The notes under the pieces: generated by a model
The model's input: only the letters and a program-made list of their open reading frames with translations
What the model was told of the DNA's origin: nothing
The model's database searches: none
Assembly (NCBI GenBank): GCA_973895155.1
Contig: OZ316897.1
Location: 14,260,001-14,324,000 of the forward strand
Source: Marsupella aquatica
Taxonomy: Eukaryota; Marchantiophyta
DNA length: 64,000 nucleotides
Reading direction: 5' to 3'
Translations under genes and position numbers: made by a program
In this document: positions 28,567 through 40,961 of the stretch, piece after piece
How positions within the stretch are numbered: the stretch's first letter is position 1
How the letters are laid out: the number at the start of each line of letters is the position of its first letter

Positions 28567-29265
28567 CTATGGATCTAGGTCCACTACTGCTCCTCGGGGC
28601 TCAAGAGCTTTTGCTGCCCCACGCGTCAAAGCTGTTGATGCATCAATGTGTGCAGTGCCACACATGAATCCCATGGTGGCAAGATCTTCATCAACCCCAT
28701 AAGATGTGGAAGCTCCATAGGATGTAGAAGCCCCATCACCAGAAGTAGGTCTCACCTGAGAACTAGCCATAGCAGCTAGTTGTTGCTCCAATTGAGCAAT
28801 CTTAGCATCCTTAGGATCTGTGGTCACAGTAGGAGCAACCTCACCTCCTTGCCTTGCTACATGTGGCATACCTCGGCCACGATCACCACCTCTACCTCCT
28901 CTTCCCTGATCATGTGTGCGTTGTCCTCCTCTCCGTAACTCGGGATGGAGTGAGAAACACCTATCCTTGGTGTGTCCAGGAGCTCCACAATGATCACACT
29001 GCCGCTGATCAGGTGCTGAGGCCCCTCCTGACCCTCTAGGATCAGGGCAATACCGCTGCGCATGATCCCCACCACAGGTCCAACATCCTGATTGCTGTCC
29101 AGCATAGGAAGGCACAGGTCTCTGACTGGTAGACTCTCGTGCAGTAGGCTTCTCCCTCTGGCTCTTCCGTGCAACAGGCTGTGGTGTGGATGTAGATGCA
29201 GCCTTGGGTGCTTCCTTGGCAAATCCGGAAGTCACCACCTTCTCATTCACCATATTGAGCTCAAT
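28567..29265 (-). CDS. Nucleocapsid zinc-knuckle region, copy 2
   Basis: Both zinc knuckles are present. Glu for Gly downstream (28,688). Confidence 0.85.
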   Translation of the reverse strand: MELNMVNEKVVTSGFAKEAPKAASTSTPQPVARKSQREKPTARESTSQRPVPSYAGQQSGCWTCGGDHAQRYCPDPRGSGGASAPDQRQCDHCGAPGHTKDRCFSLHPELRRGGQRTHDQGRGGRGGDRGRGMPHVARQGGEVAPTVTTDPKDAKIAQLEQQLAAMASSQVRPTSGDGASTSYGASTSYGVDEDLATMGFMCGTAHIDASTALTRGAAKALEPRGAVVDLDP

Positions 29266-29268
29266 TCA

Positions 29269-30210
29269 CTCAGAAAGTGTAAAAACAACTGCCAATGTGG
29301 GATCTGCATCCCTAAGCAGAGTGACATCTCTCACTCTACGTCGCAATTCTCTATCCAGAATTGCATACCAAAACTGGACTGCTTGAGCCTCTGTCACTCC
29401 CTTGGTGACAGTGATCAATCTGCGCATACGAGTGTATGCCTCACGTAGACTCTCTCCAGTCTTGCGCTGAAACTCCTGGAGACCCTTCAACTTATCAGTC
29501 CTCACACCCTGATAGTTCTGCTTTAATACTTCAAAGAACTCCACCACAGGGTTAAATGTTGGCGTGACTCCAACCCCTGTCACAATCGCACTGGTAGGAG
29601 TAGCGGTGGATGTTGTTGGAGTGGTACTGGTAGATGGTGTGCCACTCTGGCTAGTGCTGCTAGAAGAAGCAACAACTATAGCAATGGGTTGGGCAGCCGC
29701 TCTAGTGCCATAGGTGATGGACACATAATTAGGTGACCAATGCTGCCTCCATGCCTCAATCTCAACCAAATGAGCCTTCTGAAACTCATGGTAATCATCC
29801 ATGGGTGGCCCCTCCAAATGCTGAAATAATCCCTTCCATGCCATGAAAGGGGTAAACAACGTGGCATTACGTAATGACTGCATGTCGCACCACGTATCAA
29901 ACTCCTGGATGAAGTCATCCAGATCAATCGTGCCAACTGCACCAGAGTATCGTCGTGGGCCCTTTGTAGCCCCGTACATCTCTTCCATATCCCACAACAA
30001 AGGTGCAATCACCTGATGACAAGGAGAATTGGTCACAGAGTCCTCGTCAGAATCACTATCTGAAGCTGCACTTGCAACTGCTATCAATGTTGTTGGCCGA
30101 AATGACACCCCACTTCGAGTGAAACCGGTCCTCTGTCCCTCGGACAGTTCCGTAGCACCCGAAGAATCCGTGATGACAAATCTGCCCTAAATCATCACCA
30201 TCACCTTCAT
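29269..30210 (-). CDS. Gag capsid domain, copy 2
   Basis: Same as the first copy. Candidate ATG at 30,210, followed by TAG at 30,187-30,189 and TGA at 29,266-29,268. Confidence 0.75.
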
Positions 30211-30417
30211 AATAGGCTTCACAATGCCCCAAGGTTGTAGCTAAGAATCCATGCAAAATTAATCCAATCTATGCATCTAGATGGATTCAGAAGTATAAAA
30301 AACCTCCAAATAGCATCTAATTTGGCCCAAAACAGGTCTCTAGACAAACTAATAAGTGTATAAAGGCCCCTGGCCCTTTTAACTTAGACAACAAGTTGTG
30401 AAAACTTGTGTGTACAC

Positions 30418-30503
30418 TACATGCCATAAGAACTCCATGGTTAAGCACGCGCAAGAGGAATAGCTTTGGGATGGGTGACCTCCCCCCTTGGAGTTATGCA
30501 CCA
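30418..30503 (+). ncRNA. 5S rRNA-derived segment in the leader, copy 2
   Basis: Same sequence as 21,091-21,176, with box C GGATGGGTGACC intact. Confidence 0.75.
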
Positions 30504-30733
30504 ACTTAGGCACTCCAAACCAACCAATTGTCAACTACTCCTCACGTACCAACAAGCTACCTTGCGGCCTGCTCCGGTCTGGCTCCTGTTCCGTCCTCAC
30601 GCCCCTCGTCACGAGTCGCCTTGAAACGCGAGATGAGCCTAAGGGAGCCCTTCACACCCGCCACACTTCGCTACGTCGGGATGAACCTCCAATTCAAATC
30701 CATTCAATAGTCATCCGGACGCCCGGTCCACAA

Positions 30734-31177
30734 GTTGGAGTGGGATGATCCCAGTCCAAGTCCTTCACATCCTCTACACAGGTGAAGTCGCCAAGATACA
30801 GTTGGATTGGGTTGATCCTAATCCAAATCCACTTCAAGGTCCAGATGAGGTCTCTGGACACGCCAACATACAGTTGGATTGAGATGATCCCAATCCAATT
30901 TCACCTTCAAGTCCAAATGGGGTCCGAAGTTACCAATGTATAGTTGGATTGGGATGATCCTAGTCCAAATCCAACTTCGAGTCAAAATGCGGTCTCAAGA
31001 GACAACCCACAATTGGACTCGGATGATCCCAATCCAAATCCAACTTTGAGTCAAAATGAAGTCTCAAGAGACAACCCACAATTGGACTTGGATGATCCCA
31101 ATCCAAATCCAACTTTGAGTCAAAATGCGGTCTCAAGAGACAACCCACAATTGGACTCAGATGATCCTAGTCCAAAA
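30734..31177. repeat. Palindrome-bearing repeats in leader, copy 2
   Basis: Same seven palindromes and 69-bp units as in copy 1. Confidence 0.85.
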
Positions 31178-31754
31178 CAAGGCGCGCCACAAAACACGCC
31201 GCAATTCTCGGACCAAAACACTGTTCAACAATATTGTCGTTTTCCTTGTGCCCTAGGTCGCCGCCGCACCTCGTCGCAACGCGGACTCCATCGTGACATC
31301 GACGACACAATTCACCAACATTTGATTGTCACTTTCTTCGTAAAAGTGTACTATCCATCAACGAATCTCAAATCCGCAATAGCCTTTGCGATGCTGCAAC
31401 GCAATCGATAAGGACTAGAACTCCAAAAACACAATGTAGCAACTACCACTTGAGGCGCCTTCTGATCTTCGATCAGTCCCTCATTGCCATAGCTTCGAGA
31501 AGCTCCAAATGTCAATCCGATAATCAACTCCAGAGAGAACTTCAATGAACAAACTATCAGAGAGCTTCAAACAACACCACGCTGTACTCTTAGAGCAATC
31601 AATAGCTCACAATCTCCAATCTACCAACGGCTGATCTGACTTGAGCTACCACAAGTCAACCAGCAAGATCCCAACAATCCAAGCTACCATGGATCAACTC
31701 TGCAATACAGCAAGCTTCGAAACAGCTTCGAATCAACCTGCAGTGATCTTTCAA

Positions 31755-32086
31755 TGTAATCTTTTCTGGATGAAATCGAACAACGATCAGTGCTAATCCA
31801 ACAACGATCCCGTCCGACACGATCACACATATATGTCAAGCCCAACGCACCTTGTGCTTCAAGGAATCCACGTTACTTGCACACAACCTGGTCAGCCACA
31901 CCATAGCCACCAAGCTCATGCTCAAAGGCTCAACATTGAAAGATGAGGCCTTTGAGCCAACACAAGGGGATAACTATCCCTCACACCAACTCAAACTAAA
32001 CACAAAGTGCTCATATAGCACACATTCAAAACCTCTATATCCTAGATAGTACGATATACTTTACTACCACTCTAAATGGTGTGACA
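31755..32086 (-). repeat. LTR 3 (5' LTR of copy 2)
   Basis: 332 bp with two T-to-C differences from LTR 2 (near 31,804 and 31,892). The outer end GTGTGACA meets host sequence. No target-site duplication could be matched to the left side, which is rearranged. Confidence 0.8.
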
Positions 32087-33439
32087 AGTCCATTAACCAT
32101 TTGACTAATGGGTGGGCTTCTTTCTCCCTCTCTTTTTCTAACCCTACGACTTTGGCCAATGCTCAACAACGTCCAAATGATTTTTTTTCCATTTCTTTGG
32201 CACATTGGACTCAGATCCATAGTTCAATAGGCTGGAGCCTAATCAAGAAACAAAAACTGCATGTTCTTCCTGCTGTCAGCATTCATTCTTCAGATTGTGA
32301 CCTTGTTAGGCCCAATTGTCTCACTGATCTACCAAGTTGGTAATCAATTCCTTTTGCACTTTAATTGTGGAGTAGTTTGGAAACCGATATCCGCAATAGG
32401 AACACTAATTCCATAATCACTCCATTTTTATTTTATTTTAATAAATTGGATTCATAGCGGGATTCATAGATAATCAGGTAGGGGTCAAAAACTAATCAAG
32501 CCGGGGAACAAAAGAAAGTGGGGAGGCCACACCTCTCGGGCCAAAATGACTTCCCCCCCCACCCAAACCAGCAAACCTCAATCGGGCCAACAGGTCCAAA
32601 AGGGCCAAAGGTCCCTGTAATCCACAAAGGTCCAAAGGGGGAGCTTGTTAACAGATCTAGTCATATTATGGTCGGTAGTCCTACTGTTCCTGTGTTGCTC
32701 ACTAGTCGGATGGAACCAAAATTGTCACAATCCCTATCAAGCAATTTACTGTGATACCTCTGGTTTTGTCTGCTGATAGTGGCCCATTCGTCGCCAATCC
32801 AATGACAGTGATAACCGGGTCCGTGGCAGTTCCTACCAAAGGACAAAGACTCTACTCGCTAATGCTGCTGGCCCTGAAATTGCCCTGATGCACGAAGTTG
32901 CTGTAATCACTGGCAAAAAATAAAAAAAGGCACACTCATCAAAACTAGTTGGAATTCAAAGCACAAGGGACCTCCAGAGTCTCCTAGGGAGCCAGGATAA
33001 AATCCAGCTCGTCCGTGCACCGTTTGATTTGCCAAGCTTTCTTTGCCAATCTACTGATGGCTAGCATGGCTTTGAGGTGGTCGCTAGTTTTCCTCAGGAT
33101 AACCCAACTTGGCAGAAGACCCAAGTGTAATTACTCCGTTATATATGCTGCAAGTGTATTATGATTAGAGTGTCACATTCAAAGCACACAATCTCCAACC
33201 AGACCCTATTGCTCACGAGTGATTTGTTCTGCTTACTTCTCAAGGCATTGTGCCTTAGAGCTCTCACCCGGCCGGTCACCCAGAGTGAGTTAATTTCATT
33301 CATCCTTGGGATCAGCAATTGACTGACTTACCTCATTTGTCATTCAATTCTTCGCAAACGCTGCAATTGCAACAATCATGATCCTCTTTCTCTGGCTTCT
33401 TTGTAAAATTGTCTCAATCAATCTATTCTCTCTTGAAAT
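32087..33439. other. Non-coding spacer right of the retrotransposon array
   Basis: Short frames only, no codon-like pattern, no recognised repeat. Nothing further seen. Confidence 0.5.
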
Positions 33440-33985
33440 TCTTGGTCTCAATGTTAAATTGTCACAATCTCTAATCTCCACATTCATTCTCACTCATTCA
33501 CAACGTCTCTCCTTCCTTGCCTTGATATCTTTTCTTGCTTTGACATCTAAACTTTACATTTTTATCTCTTCTGAATTTAAATCTTTTCCTTGCCTTGCCA
33601 TCTTTTTCTCATCTCGTCATCTTTTCTCAGATTCACATCTTTATCTCCACACAGTTGTTTGTCTCACCCTCAACATCTTTTCTCTCTTTGACATCTTTTC
33701 TCTCCTCAATATCTTTTCTCACCTTGACATCTTATCATTTTCTCATCTCATCATCCTTTTCTTGCCTTGACATCTTCATCTCACCCTCACATCTTTGTCT
33801 CACCCTCACATCTTTTCTCTCCTCGACATCTTTTACCCATCTTGATCTCTTTTTCTCACCTCGCCATCTTTTCTCTCCTTGGCATATTTTTCTCACCTTG
33901 ACTTCTTTTCCTCACCTTGACATTTTTTTTCACCTCAACATGTGTTTCTCACCTCGACATCCTTTCTCACCTCAGCGTCGTCTTT
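33440..33985. repeat. CT-rich minisatellite (CTCACCTYGACATCTTTT type)
   Basis: About 25 degenerate direct copies of an 18-20 bp unit TCTCACCTTGACATCTTTTC. The two open frames across it are products of the repeat and are not genes. Confidence 0.8.
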
Positions 33986-34127
33986 TGTGCAACACACCAG
34001 TATCCAGGCTTGTAAATTTATAAATCCTTGTTTGATATTTTCATCCTTATATTACATTACAATGTGTCATAAACAGCAACCTATCTTTTGATTAGGTCAA
34101 ACAGCTGATGGGGCCGTAGGTACACAT

Positions 34128-34375
34128 ATAAGTGGCAAGTCCCAGATTTTTCAAATGTACTTAGTGGGCCCCTTGTCCATGCAACCCTTCCATACGTATC
34201 ACCTGTGTAAATACTTCTCTCCTTGTAGTATGCCAACATGGTAAGTAGAGCTGAGATCCCTGACCAGTCCCGGACTTTTCAAATGGACTTAGTGGGGCCC
34301 CTTGTCCATGCAACCCTTTCTTATCACCTGTGTAAGTACTTTTCTCCTTGTAGGATGCCAACATGGTACGTAAAC
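34128..34375. repeat. Tandem duplication, about 115-bp unit
   Basis: Two copies of a unit holding CCCCTTGTCCATGCAACCCT, ATCACCTGTGTAA and ATGCCAACATGGTA, with the second slightly shorter. A third fragment (CATGGTAAGCATAG and TACTGTAGGTACAGAGT) repeats just after. Confidence 0.8.
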
Positions 34376-34854
34376 ATAGCTACTGTAGGTACAGAGTGCA
34401 CATGGTAAGCATAGTTACTGTAGGTACAGAGTCAACCACATATACTACCTGGAAGTATTTTACCATATATTGTTGCTTGCAAATACCATTTTGGTATTTG
34501 AATTTGGGCACTTGATTGAGCAAAGAATCAAACTTTTCGTGTTGGCCTAAAGCGCATTTGCCTTTTTTTCCCCATCGTCGCTCATCCTAAATTAATTTCT
34601 GGGCCTTTTGTGTGCACTTTACACATTTTTTAAGAGCAAAATATGAAAATAAAAGTGAACTTAAGCAAAGAAAAATGTGACAAGGACAAATAAATTAAGA
34701 ATTTTGTGGAGGGCCCCTGGCCCAAGACATTTCATGAAAGTTGTATAATCAATGAACCTATTCCTACATGTAAGCTTCAATTGATGAGCCATTTCAAGCG
34801 TTTTCTCTCCAAATCAAGTATGACTTGTCCAGGCTCAAGAAGGTTTATATAACA

Positions 34855-34985
34855 TAGTGCCAAAGGGCAAAAATGCCAAACGGGGAGACATGATCCCAAT
34901 GGCAAAGCAGCTCAATAAGAGGGGGAGAGGGGAAAGGGTCCCAAGAAGACCACAGGGTCCAGCAACCCAAGGACCCCCCAACAAA
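34855..34985. repeat. Interspersed repeat, copy related to 36,055-36,180
   Basis: Shares CAAAGGGCAAAAATGCCAAA-type sequence, GATCCCAA(T/A)GGCAAA and a purine-rich GGGGAAAGGG(T/C)CCCAAGAA run with 36,055-36,180. A weaker match lies at 60,490-60,560. Probably one old dispersed family. Confidence 0.6.
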
Positions 34986-35605
34986 AACCAACTATGGAAC
35001 AAAGACACAAATAACAAACCTATTCAACTAATGAAACTTTATTTTTTAATGCTTTCCTCCAAGCTTATTTTGTACAAACAGAATATTTGAAATTATTAAA
35101 ACAAAGGGGGGGGGGGGGATTTTAGAATATTTGTGCAAGTTCAAATAACACTGCTATACTGATGGAGAGGAAGTAGGGAAATACTTAGCCCCTATATTCA
35201 TTTCATTTTCATAAACTGAATGAGAAGATGTAACTGGCATGGCAGAAATTGTTTGAAACGCTCTGCCTAATTGCTCACATTTACATCTAAAAAACTTTTC
35301 ACGAAAATAGTACCAAAGAAATTTATTTGCAAAGAACTAACTTTCAAAAGTATAGCACTTAGAAAATAAAAATAAAAATATACACACTTTTTATATACAA
35401 AGGGACCAAATAGAGTACAAATGAACAAACAAAAGAGGGCCCAAGTGGACAAAACCAATCGAAAAAGAAGTGAGCAAAAGGGAACCACTAAACACCAAGA
35501 AAGAGGAACGAAAAGTAAGAAATGAACAATAGGGAACCCCTAAAAACCAAGAAAGAGAGAGAGACTAAAACTAACCCAAGCGGACTGAGGTCCTCATCAT
35601 TCCTA

Positions 35606-35654
35606 AATGGTTTTGGCTGCTTTCTAACTGACTTAGAAAGCAGCCAAAACCATT
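35606..35654. repeat. Perfect 22-bp inverted repeat, 5-base loop
   Basis: Arms 35,606-35,627 and 35,633-35,654 (AATGGTTTTGGCTGCTTTCT...) are exact complements around CTGAC. A young hairpin, MITE core or short RNA stem is possible. Confidence 0.85.
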
Positions 35655-36054
35655 GTTGCACGTTACGAAAAGTTAGTGCAAGACAGTACTTTCAACCATA
35701 AGTCCTTACATAAATAAAGTATAGTACTATATTTGAAAAGTAAAAGTATTTCAAAACAAGAATAAAATGAATAGGGGAGAGGCAAGGGCTAAGGACTACT
35801 TACATACTTATACAAAGTATTTCAAGAAGAATAAGCTGAAAAATACTTCTAGGAAGTACACCTGGTGAACCGAGATACACAGCTCTACCTACAATGTTAA
35901 TAAACAAGGGAAAAAAGTAGTCACACGGGTGATAAAGGAAGGGTTGGGTGGACAAAGAAGGGCCCCAGGAAGTACATTTGAAAAGTGAGGGCCTTTTCAG
36001 GTATGTGTTTACCTAGAAGGGCCCCATCAAGTCTTTGCTGGGTCAAAGTATATC

Positions 36055-36180
36055 ACAGTGCCCAAGGGCAAAAATGCCAAACTGGAAGACAAGATCCCAA
36101 AGGCAAAAGCAACCCAATGAAGGTGAGGAAAAGAGGAGAAAGGGCCCCAAGAAAAAACAAGCCAAGGGGTCCCTAATCCA
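36055..36180. repeat. Interspersed repeat, second copy
   Basis: Diverged copy of 34,855-34,985 in the same orientation. Confidence 0.6.
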
Positions 36181-36344
36181 AAGTAGAGGAAAAAGTAACC
36201 TATAAACACCCTAGTGAATGAAAAAACTGAAAAGCCTGGTAGAGCTTCAAGTATATGTGATTTGAAAAAACAAGACAAAAGCTTCTTTGACCTCCAATAG
36301 CATATTGGTGGAGCATATGTCACGATCTCTATTCTTGGTTCATG

Positions 36345-36385
36345 GCAGTCACGTTTGTTTTTCCCCCTAAAACAAACGTGACTGC
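36345..36385. repeat. Perfect 17-bp inverted repeat, 7-base loop
   Basis: Arms GCAGTCACGTTTGTTTT (36,345-36,361) and its complement (36,369-36,385) around TCCCCCT. Confidence 0.85.
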
Positions 36386-37410
36386 GTTTCAATTGGGATC
36401 TTGTCTCCATGTTGACGTCGTTTTCTACTTTGGCAGTGTGATATTTAGGAAAGTTGGTCTGCGAATCAATTTGCCATTTGCCATATGTGGCAGGTCTCCC
36501 TGTTTGGCACTGTGATATATACTTGAGTTAATGTTCGAATCAACGTGCCATATGCGACAGCTTACTGTGAGACATTCCCTCAGGCCTCAGACTTACGTTA
36601 CTGTACTCTGTTTGGTGGACCATACTCCAGTACTCCACACTTCGCATCTCAGCTTAGCTAGACAGAGCTGATTGCTTCTCCCAAAGCAGGTTAGAACGTT
36701 CGACTCCTTGGGTGATTTCCGAGACGGTTCTCGTTCGAGACCCAAGAAGCTTCATGCTTCTGCGTGATTCGGACTTTGTGCCTGGCATTGGTCCCAATCT
36801 CAGGTATTCTGCTAGGTACATCTTCTGCCAAATCGATTGGTCACTGGACAGTAGCAGGTTACTGGAAAGTGTTGTTCACTCTCACGTCTAGTCCTGTTTG
36901 CTTGAGGCATGGACCACCTTTTCCACAGCAGCCCAGACCAAACTAATTGCTTCTCTCAGAGCCACAATTTAAGCTCGGCTCTAATTCAGGGGCTATTCTG
37001 CAACTCTCAAGTTGTTGGGCTGTCTGGCTAGTAACGAAGAAGCGAGTCTGGAACTGAAGCATTTGTACTGTGGCTTCGAGGTTCGAAATTAATTGAGAGT
37101 GTCTTTCACGGTTGGCTGTCTGTCCACTTGAATGTATTTTTAGCCTCTTGGAGGTCTTCCGATAGGCCATTCCCGAAACTTATCTTTCTTTGTATTCTAG
37201 TAAATATTGAGGAATGCGATTTTCTTAAATTTGGTTGAGTACAGCAGTTCGTCAGGTGGTAGGTTGAGTTTCCTATGGTTGGCAGGGCTTAATTGTTAGT
37301 CTTACCAGGCTCTCACAGGTTGATTTATCTGAATTGGAAGAAGATTCTAGATCTGTACGTGGACGGATTCGAGGCTTACAGTTGGGTGACGGGCTAAACA
37401 GAGTGATATC

Positions 37411-40400
37411 ATGGGGGCCAGCAAGACGAAGGGGACTGGGTTTGGGTCTCGCTCCACAGCTGAGAAGGTGACCGAAGGTGTCAATGGCAGTGGACTCACA
37501 GCCATTGTGACAGGTGAGTTGTTTCTTGACATTTTACTCACAGCCATTGTAACAGGTTGAGAAGACAGTTACTTGAGAAGCTTTCCTGTCAGAATCTATC
37601 CTGCTTGTAAGATGTAAGGCCTTCCAGGTTTTAATGCCCGAATTCCCTTGCGGTGCTTGAAATTGGAATTTTGAGTGTTTCTCAAGGGGGAATTTGCCTT
37701 CGACTCCATCACCATCTCGACAACAGAGAGAGCCCTCAATTCATATCTGCTCGGTTGAAGCAATCAAGTGTTTCAACTCAGATCGGTTCAATCTAAATCC
37801 AATTCCGTGTTTTTAATTATTAAACATGTATCAACCAATTTGAGTCCATGGTGAGTCGGATCGATCCGTCTCCTTAAATTCATTCAATTCAGTCAGAAGT
37901 CGGCAGGATTGTTGGCTTCACTGTGATTCGATCCTTTGCGTATGGGTCCACGTCAAATCCAGAACCCCGAAAATTTGGAAGGATTCTATTTAATCTCGCA
38001 GGTAGTCTTGGCCAAATGACCTAGAATTCAACGTCCGGAGAACCTGTTTACAATTGTGATTGCAGATTTCGATGGTCATTACTGGTTAGCCTTAGCCTCA
38101 ACACAATGTTCGAGTTGTACATCATCTATTGAAATTGGGTGAAACAGCAGCCTGACGTGCCAAGCAGAGTTGTCCTGCAGACATGTTTAAGCTGACGACC
38201 GATGCGTATTCTGAGCTTTACAGGAAGTACAAATGGAATTGGAAAGGAAACGGCGAGAGTATTTGCAAAAAGAGGTGTGCATGTCTTTATGGCTGTTCGC
38301 AACTTAGAATTGGGAGAAAAAGTCAAGGAAGATATCTTGAAGGAGACTCCCACCGCGAAAGTGGATGTGCTGAAGCTGGATATATCGTCGTTTGAATCCG
38401 TGAGGAAGGCTGCGGACGACTTCCTGGCACTGAACTTACCTCTCAATATTCTAGTGTAAGCACCGTGTCTCGACGTATTCCTTAATCTCAAGTACAACAT
38501 TAGCGGAGTTTATATTTTATCCAAATGTCTTACATCTACATTTTGATTTACAGAAAACTAGGAACTCAACTGGAGTGAATTAGATTGTAGCCGGCTAGAT
38601 TCTTTGTCAACCTATTTTTTAGCTCCAAGGCCAACCTCTGAAGTTAGAAGTATTGTCCGAAGGTTACTTTCAGTATCAAACTTTGAACCAAATTAATCTC
38701 GGGACCCTCAGATGTAATGCGGGAATCATGTTTGTTCCGTTTGCGCTGACGAAGGATGGCATAGAGAAGCAGTTTGCCACTAACTACCTCGGTAAGCAAA
38801 TTGCATCCTGTTTGCCCCCTTATACCGAAATGAAGGCGTTGCAACTTCGTCCATATGCCACCTAATAACTTGCTGCATGCGAGTATGTGCTCCTTTATTG
38901 TTTCACCTTTTTGGCCGGGCTGAATTGCAGTTGTATTGAGCCTCTACATTTGAAACGTACATGTACATGGTAGCCATGTTATTTTGCAGTTGGTAACCAT
39001 CAACGTGGATAATGACTTGTAGGGCACTTTCTTCTAACGAACCTTCTGCTCGACAACTTGACGACAACCGCTAAAGAGTCAGGCATCGAGGGCAAGATAA
39101 TCAATGTCACATCAGTTGGGCATCAGATATTCGAGTACGAAGGAGGCATTCGCTTTGAGAAACTGAATGAGGAGGATGGGTGAGACTGCTGTTGAATTTC
39201 ATGCATTTTCTTGATTGTCTGGACTGTTCAGCAACCTAGATTTTAAAAAGGACATATAGCAATACGATTGTTCTCTTACACTTTACCCCTAGGTAGAGTA
39301 AATTCGTTACATAAAGGGGAAGCTGAAGAGAGTATCCATCGGACTGTTTTCCATTGATCATTCATACACCGTGGTGTTGCATTAGTCTTGAATCCATCAT
39401 TGAAGCTGCAGATTTGTGCTTTTGGGTAATGATTAACATTAGGTGCCTGACATACATGATGATGAAATTGCTTGAATTCTTGCAGGTATTCTCAATATAA
39501 GGCCTATGGGCAATCTAAACTTGCACAGGTTGTGGTCACGTGTGAACTCTCGAAGCGCCTTCAGGTAATCTGTGCACGACTTCAAACGTTCTTGTGCTAA
39601 TTTGGGAAGGGCCTAATACATGAACTTTCCTACAGAGCCAAACAAGTTGCCAAGCTCCTCACTGTCTTCGCTAGATTTCTCTTCTACTCAGTTCAGCTTC
39701 TGACCCATTGCTTCATGGATGGTCTCGTTTCTCTAAACAGTTGTCCGTGGTCAGAAAATAATACAAATACACACCCTCGAACTTGTGAACTGTTCGGAAT
39801 ATTCAGTTGTTACAAGCTAGAATTTACGGTCACTTTTATTTGGTGGCAGTTGGACTAACATCATTATACATTTGCTGGTACCGTATATGGAGTAAAATCT
39901 AGCTCAAGATTAAATTTTCTGGATAAGCAGGACGGAGGAGCTAATGTCACCGTAAATGCGGTCCATCCTGGTGTAGTCAAAACAAATATCGTCAATGGTG
40001 AATACCATGGAATACTTATGAGAGGTAAAACAAATCCTTCACCTTTACTGAGATCAGTTGATACATGATTTCTGGTGCAGTGCAAGTCTGACATCGTCAA
40101 AAGATTTCACATCAACCTGCTGGAATCGCTTCATTTGCTGTAGTTTCAGCTACTAACAGACCTACTTGGTTTCGTATGCAGGTGTATTTGCAATCATGCA
40201 GAATGTGTTGCCTGTCATGAAAAGTCCAGCTCAGGCAAGTTTACCTTCTGAATACTATCAAACTGATTACTGTTAGCTTTGTTTGCATCTTGGGGTCATT
40301 GAACTCACTTAGAACGACACACATTGATGCTTCAATCCATCACTACACCACAGTAAGCATTAGATTAGTATCCAAAGTACATATCATATCTTACTAATAA

Positions 40401-40961
40401 AGCAGCGCGATACAAAGCTACTTGCCAAGGCTATCGTCTACAGTGAAGCCAGCCTCCAGACCGCATTGTAAAAAAAAAAACACAACTGGAGGGTGAGCGT
40501 GAACACAAGGATGGGGGCAAAGATGAACGAGAAATAACATAGAATTATTGTTTTTGGTGGAATGTTTTTTGTCTTCTCTATTTATGTTGAAGGAACGGGT
40601 ATTAGGCTAGTGTTACGTACTAGTAGCCACAAGTTGCGGCACATTCAGCTTCACTTCCGGGAGAATCAATGCATGTACGCTATCTTCTGCAAATGATGCA
40701 GTGATTTTCTTTCTTAGTGCCCACACGATGATAAGAGTCTTTTGAGCGTGGTTTCGCAAAATACTGAATGCTATGGGGCTTGTTTTAATGCAGGGTGCTG
40801 CCTCCCAAGTCTATCTGGCGCTGAACCCAAAAGCCGCTGGGGTGACAGGCAAATACTACGATGAAGCGAATGAATCCGAATCACAAAGTAAATTCGTTAA
40901 AGATGCAGATTTAGCAAAGAAGCTTTGGGACTTCAGTGTCCAATTGACTGCTCAAGCTTAG
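37411..40961 (+). CDS. TIC32-like short-chain dehydrogenase/reductase, 8 exons
   Basis: Exons 37411-37513, 38224-38455, 38712-38791, 39023-39179, 39486-39564, 39931-40024, 40182-40234 and 40794-40961 give 321 aa with phases that all close. Exon 1 encodes an N-terminus like plant TIC32 (STAEKVTEGVNGSGLTAIVTG). The cofactor motif TGSTNGIG spans intron 1, CNAGIM follows, the catalytic YGQSK is in exon 5, and the C-terminus is LNPKAAGVTGKYY. The family uses NADP(H); TIC32 sits at the plastid inner envelope, and close relatives act on retinal-like or other lipid aldehydes. Intron 7 uses a GC donor (CAG|GCAAGT). The splice model is mine, from sequence alone. Residues after exon 6 are somewhat diverged. 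Likely functional. Confidence 0.88.
37494..37560. repeat. Partial duplication of exon 1/intron 1 junction of the SDR gene
   Basis: ACTCACAGCCATTGTGACAG plus GTGAG (exon end and donor, 37,494-37,518) recurs about 41 bp downstream as ACTCACAGCCATTGTAACAG plus GTTGAG. The second copy could act as a decoy donor. Confidence 0.7.

Larger units (their letters stand above)
22428..32086 (-). mobile_element. Ty3/gypsy-type LTR retrotransposon with DNA methyltransferase, copy 2
   Basis: Same structure as copy 1, shifted by 9,327 bp: LTR 3 (31,755-32,086), leader (30,211-31,754), gag-pol (30,210-23,071), LTR 2. All eleven internal stops are present at the equivalent places: 30,187; 29,266; 28,567; 27,895; 27,469; 26,365; 26,191; 25,531; 25,078; 24,517; 24,331. 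They therefore predate the duplication. The right end of LTR 3 is a clean junction with unrelated sequence (AGTCCATTAACC). Confidence 0.9.

Noticed and set aside
33370-34023. Two overlapping open frames of 130 and 142 codons
   Set aside because: They are translations of a CT-rich minisatellite (repeating FSHLDIF-type peptides).
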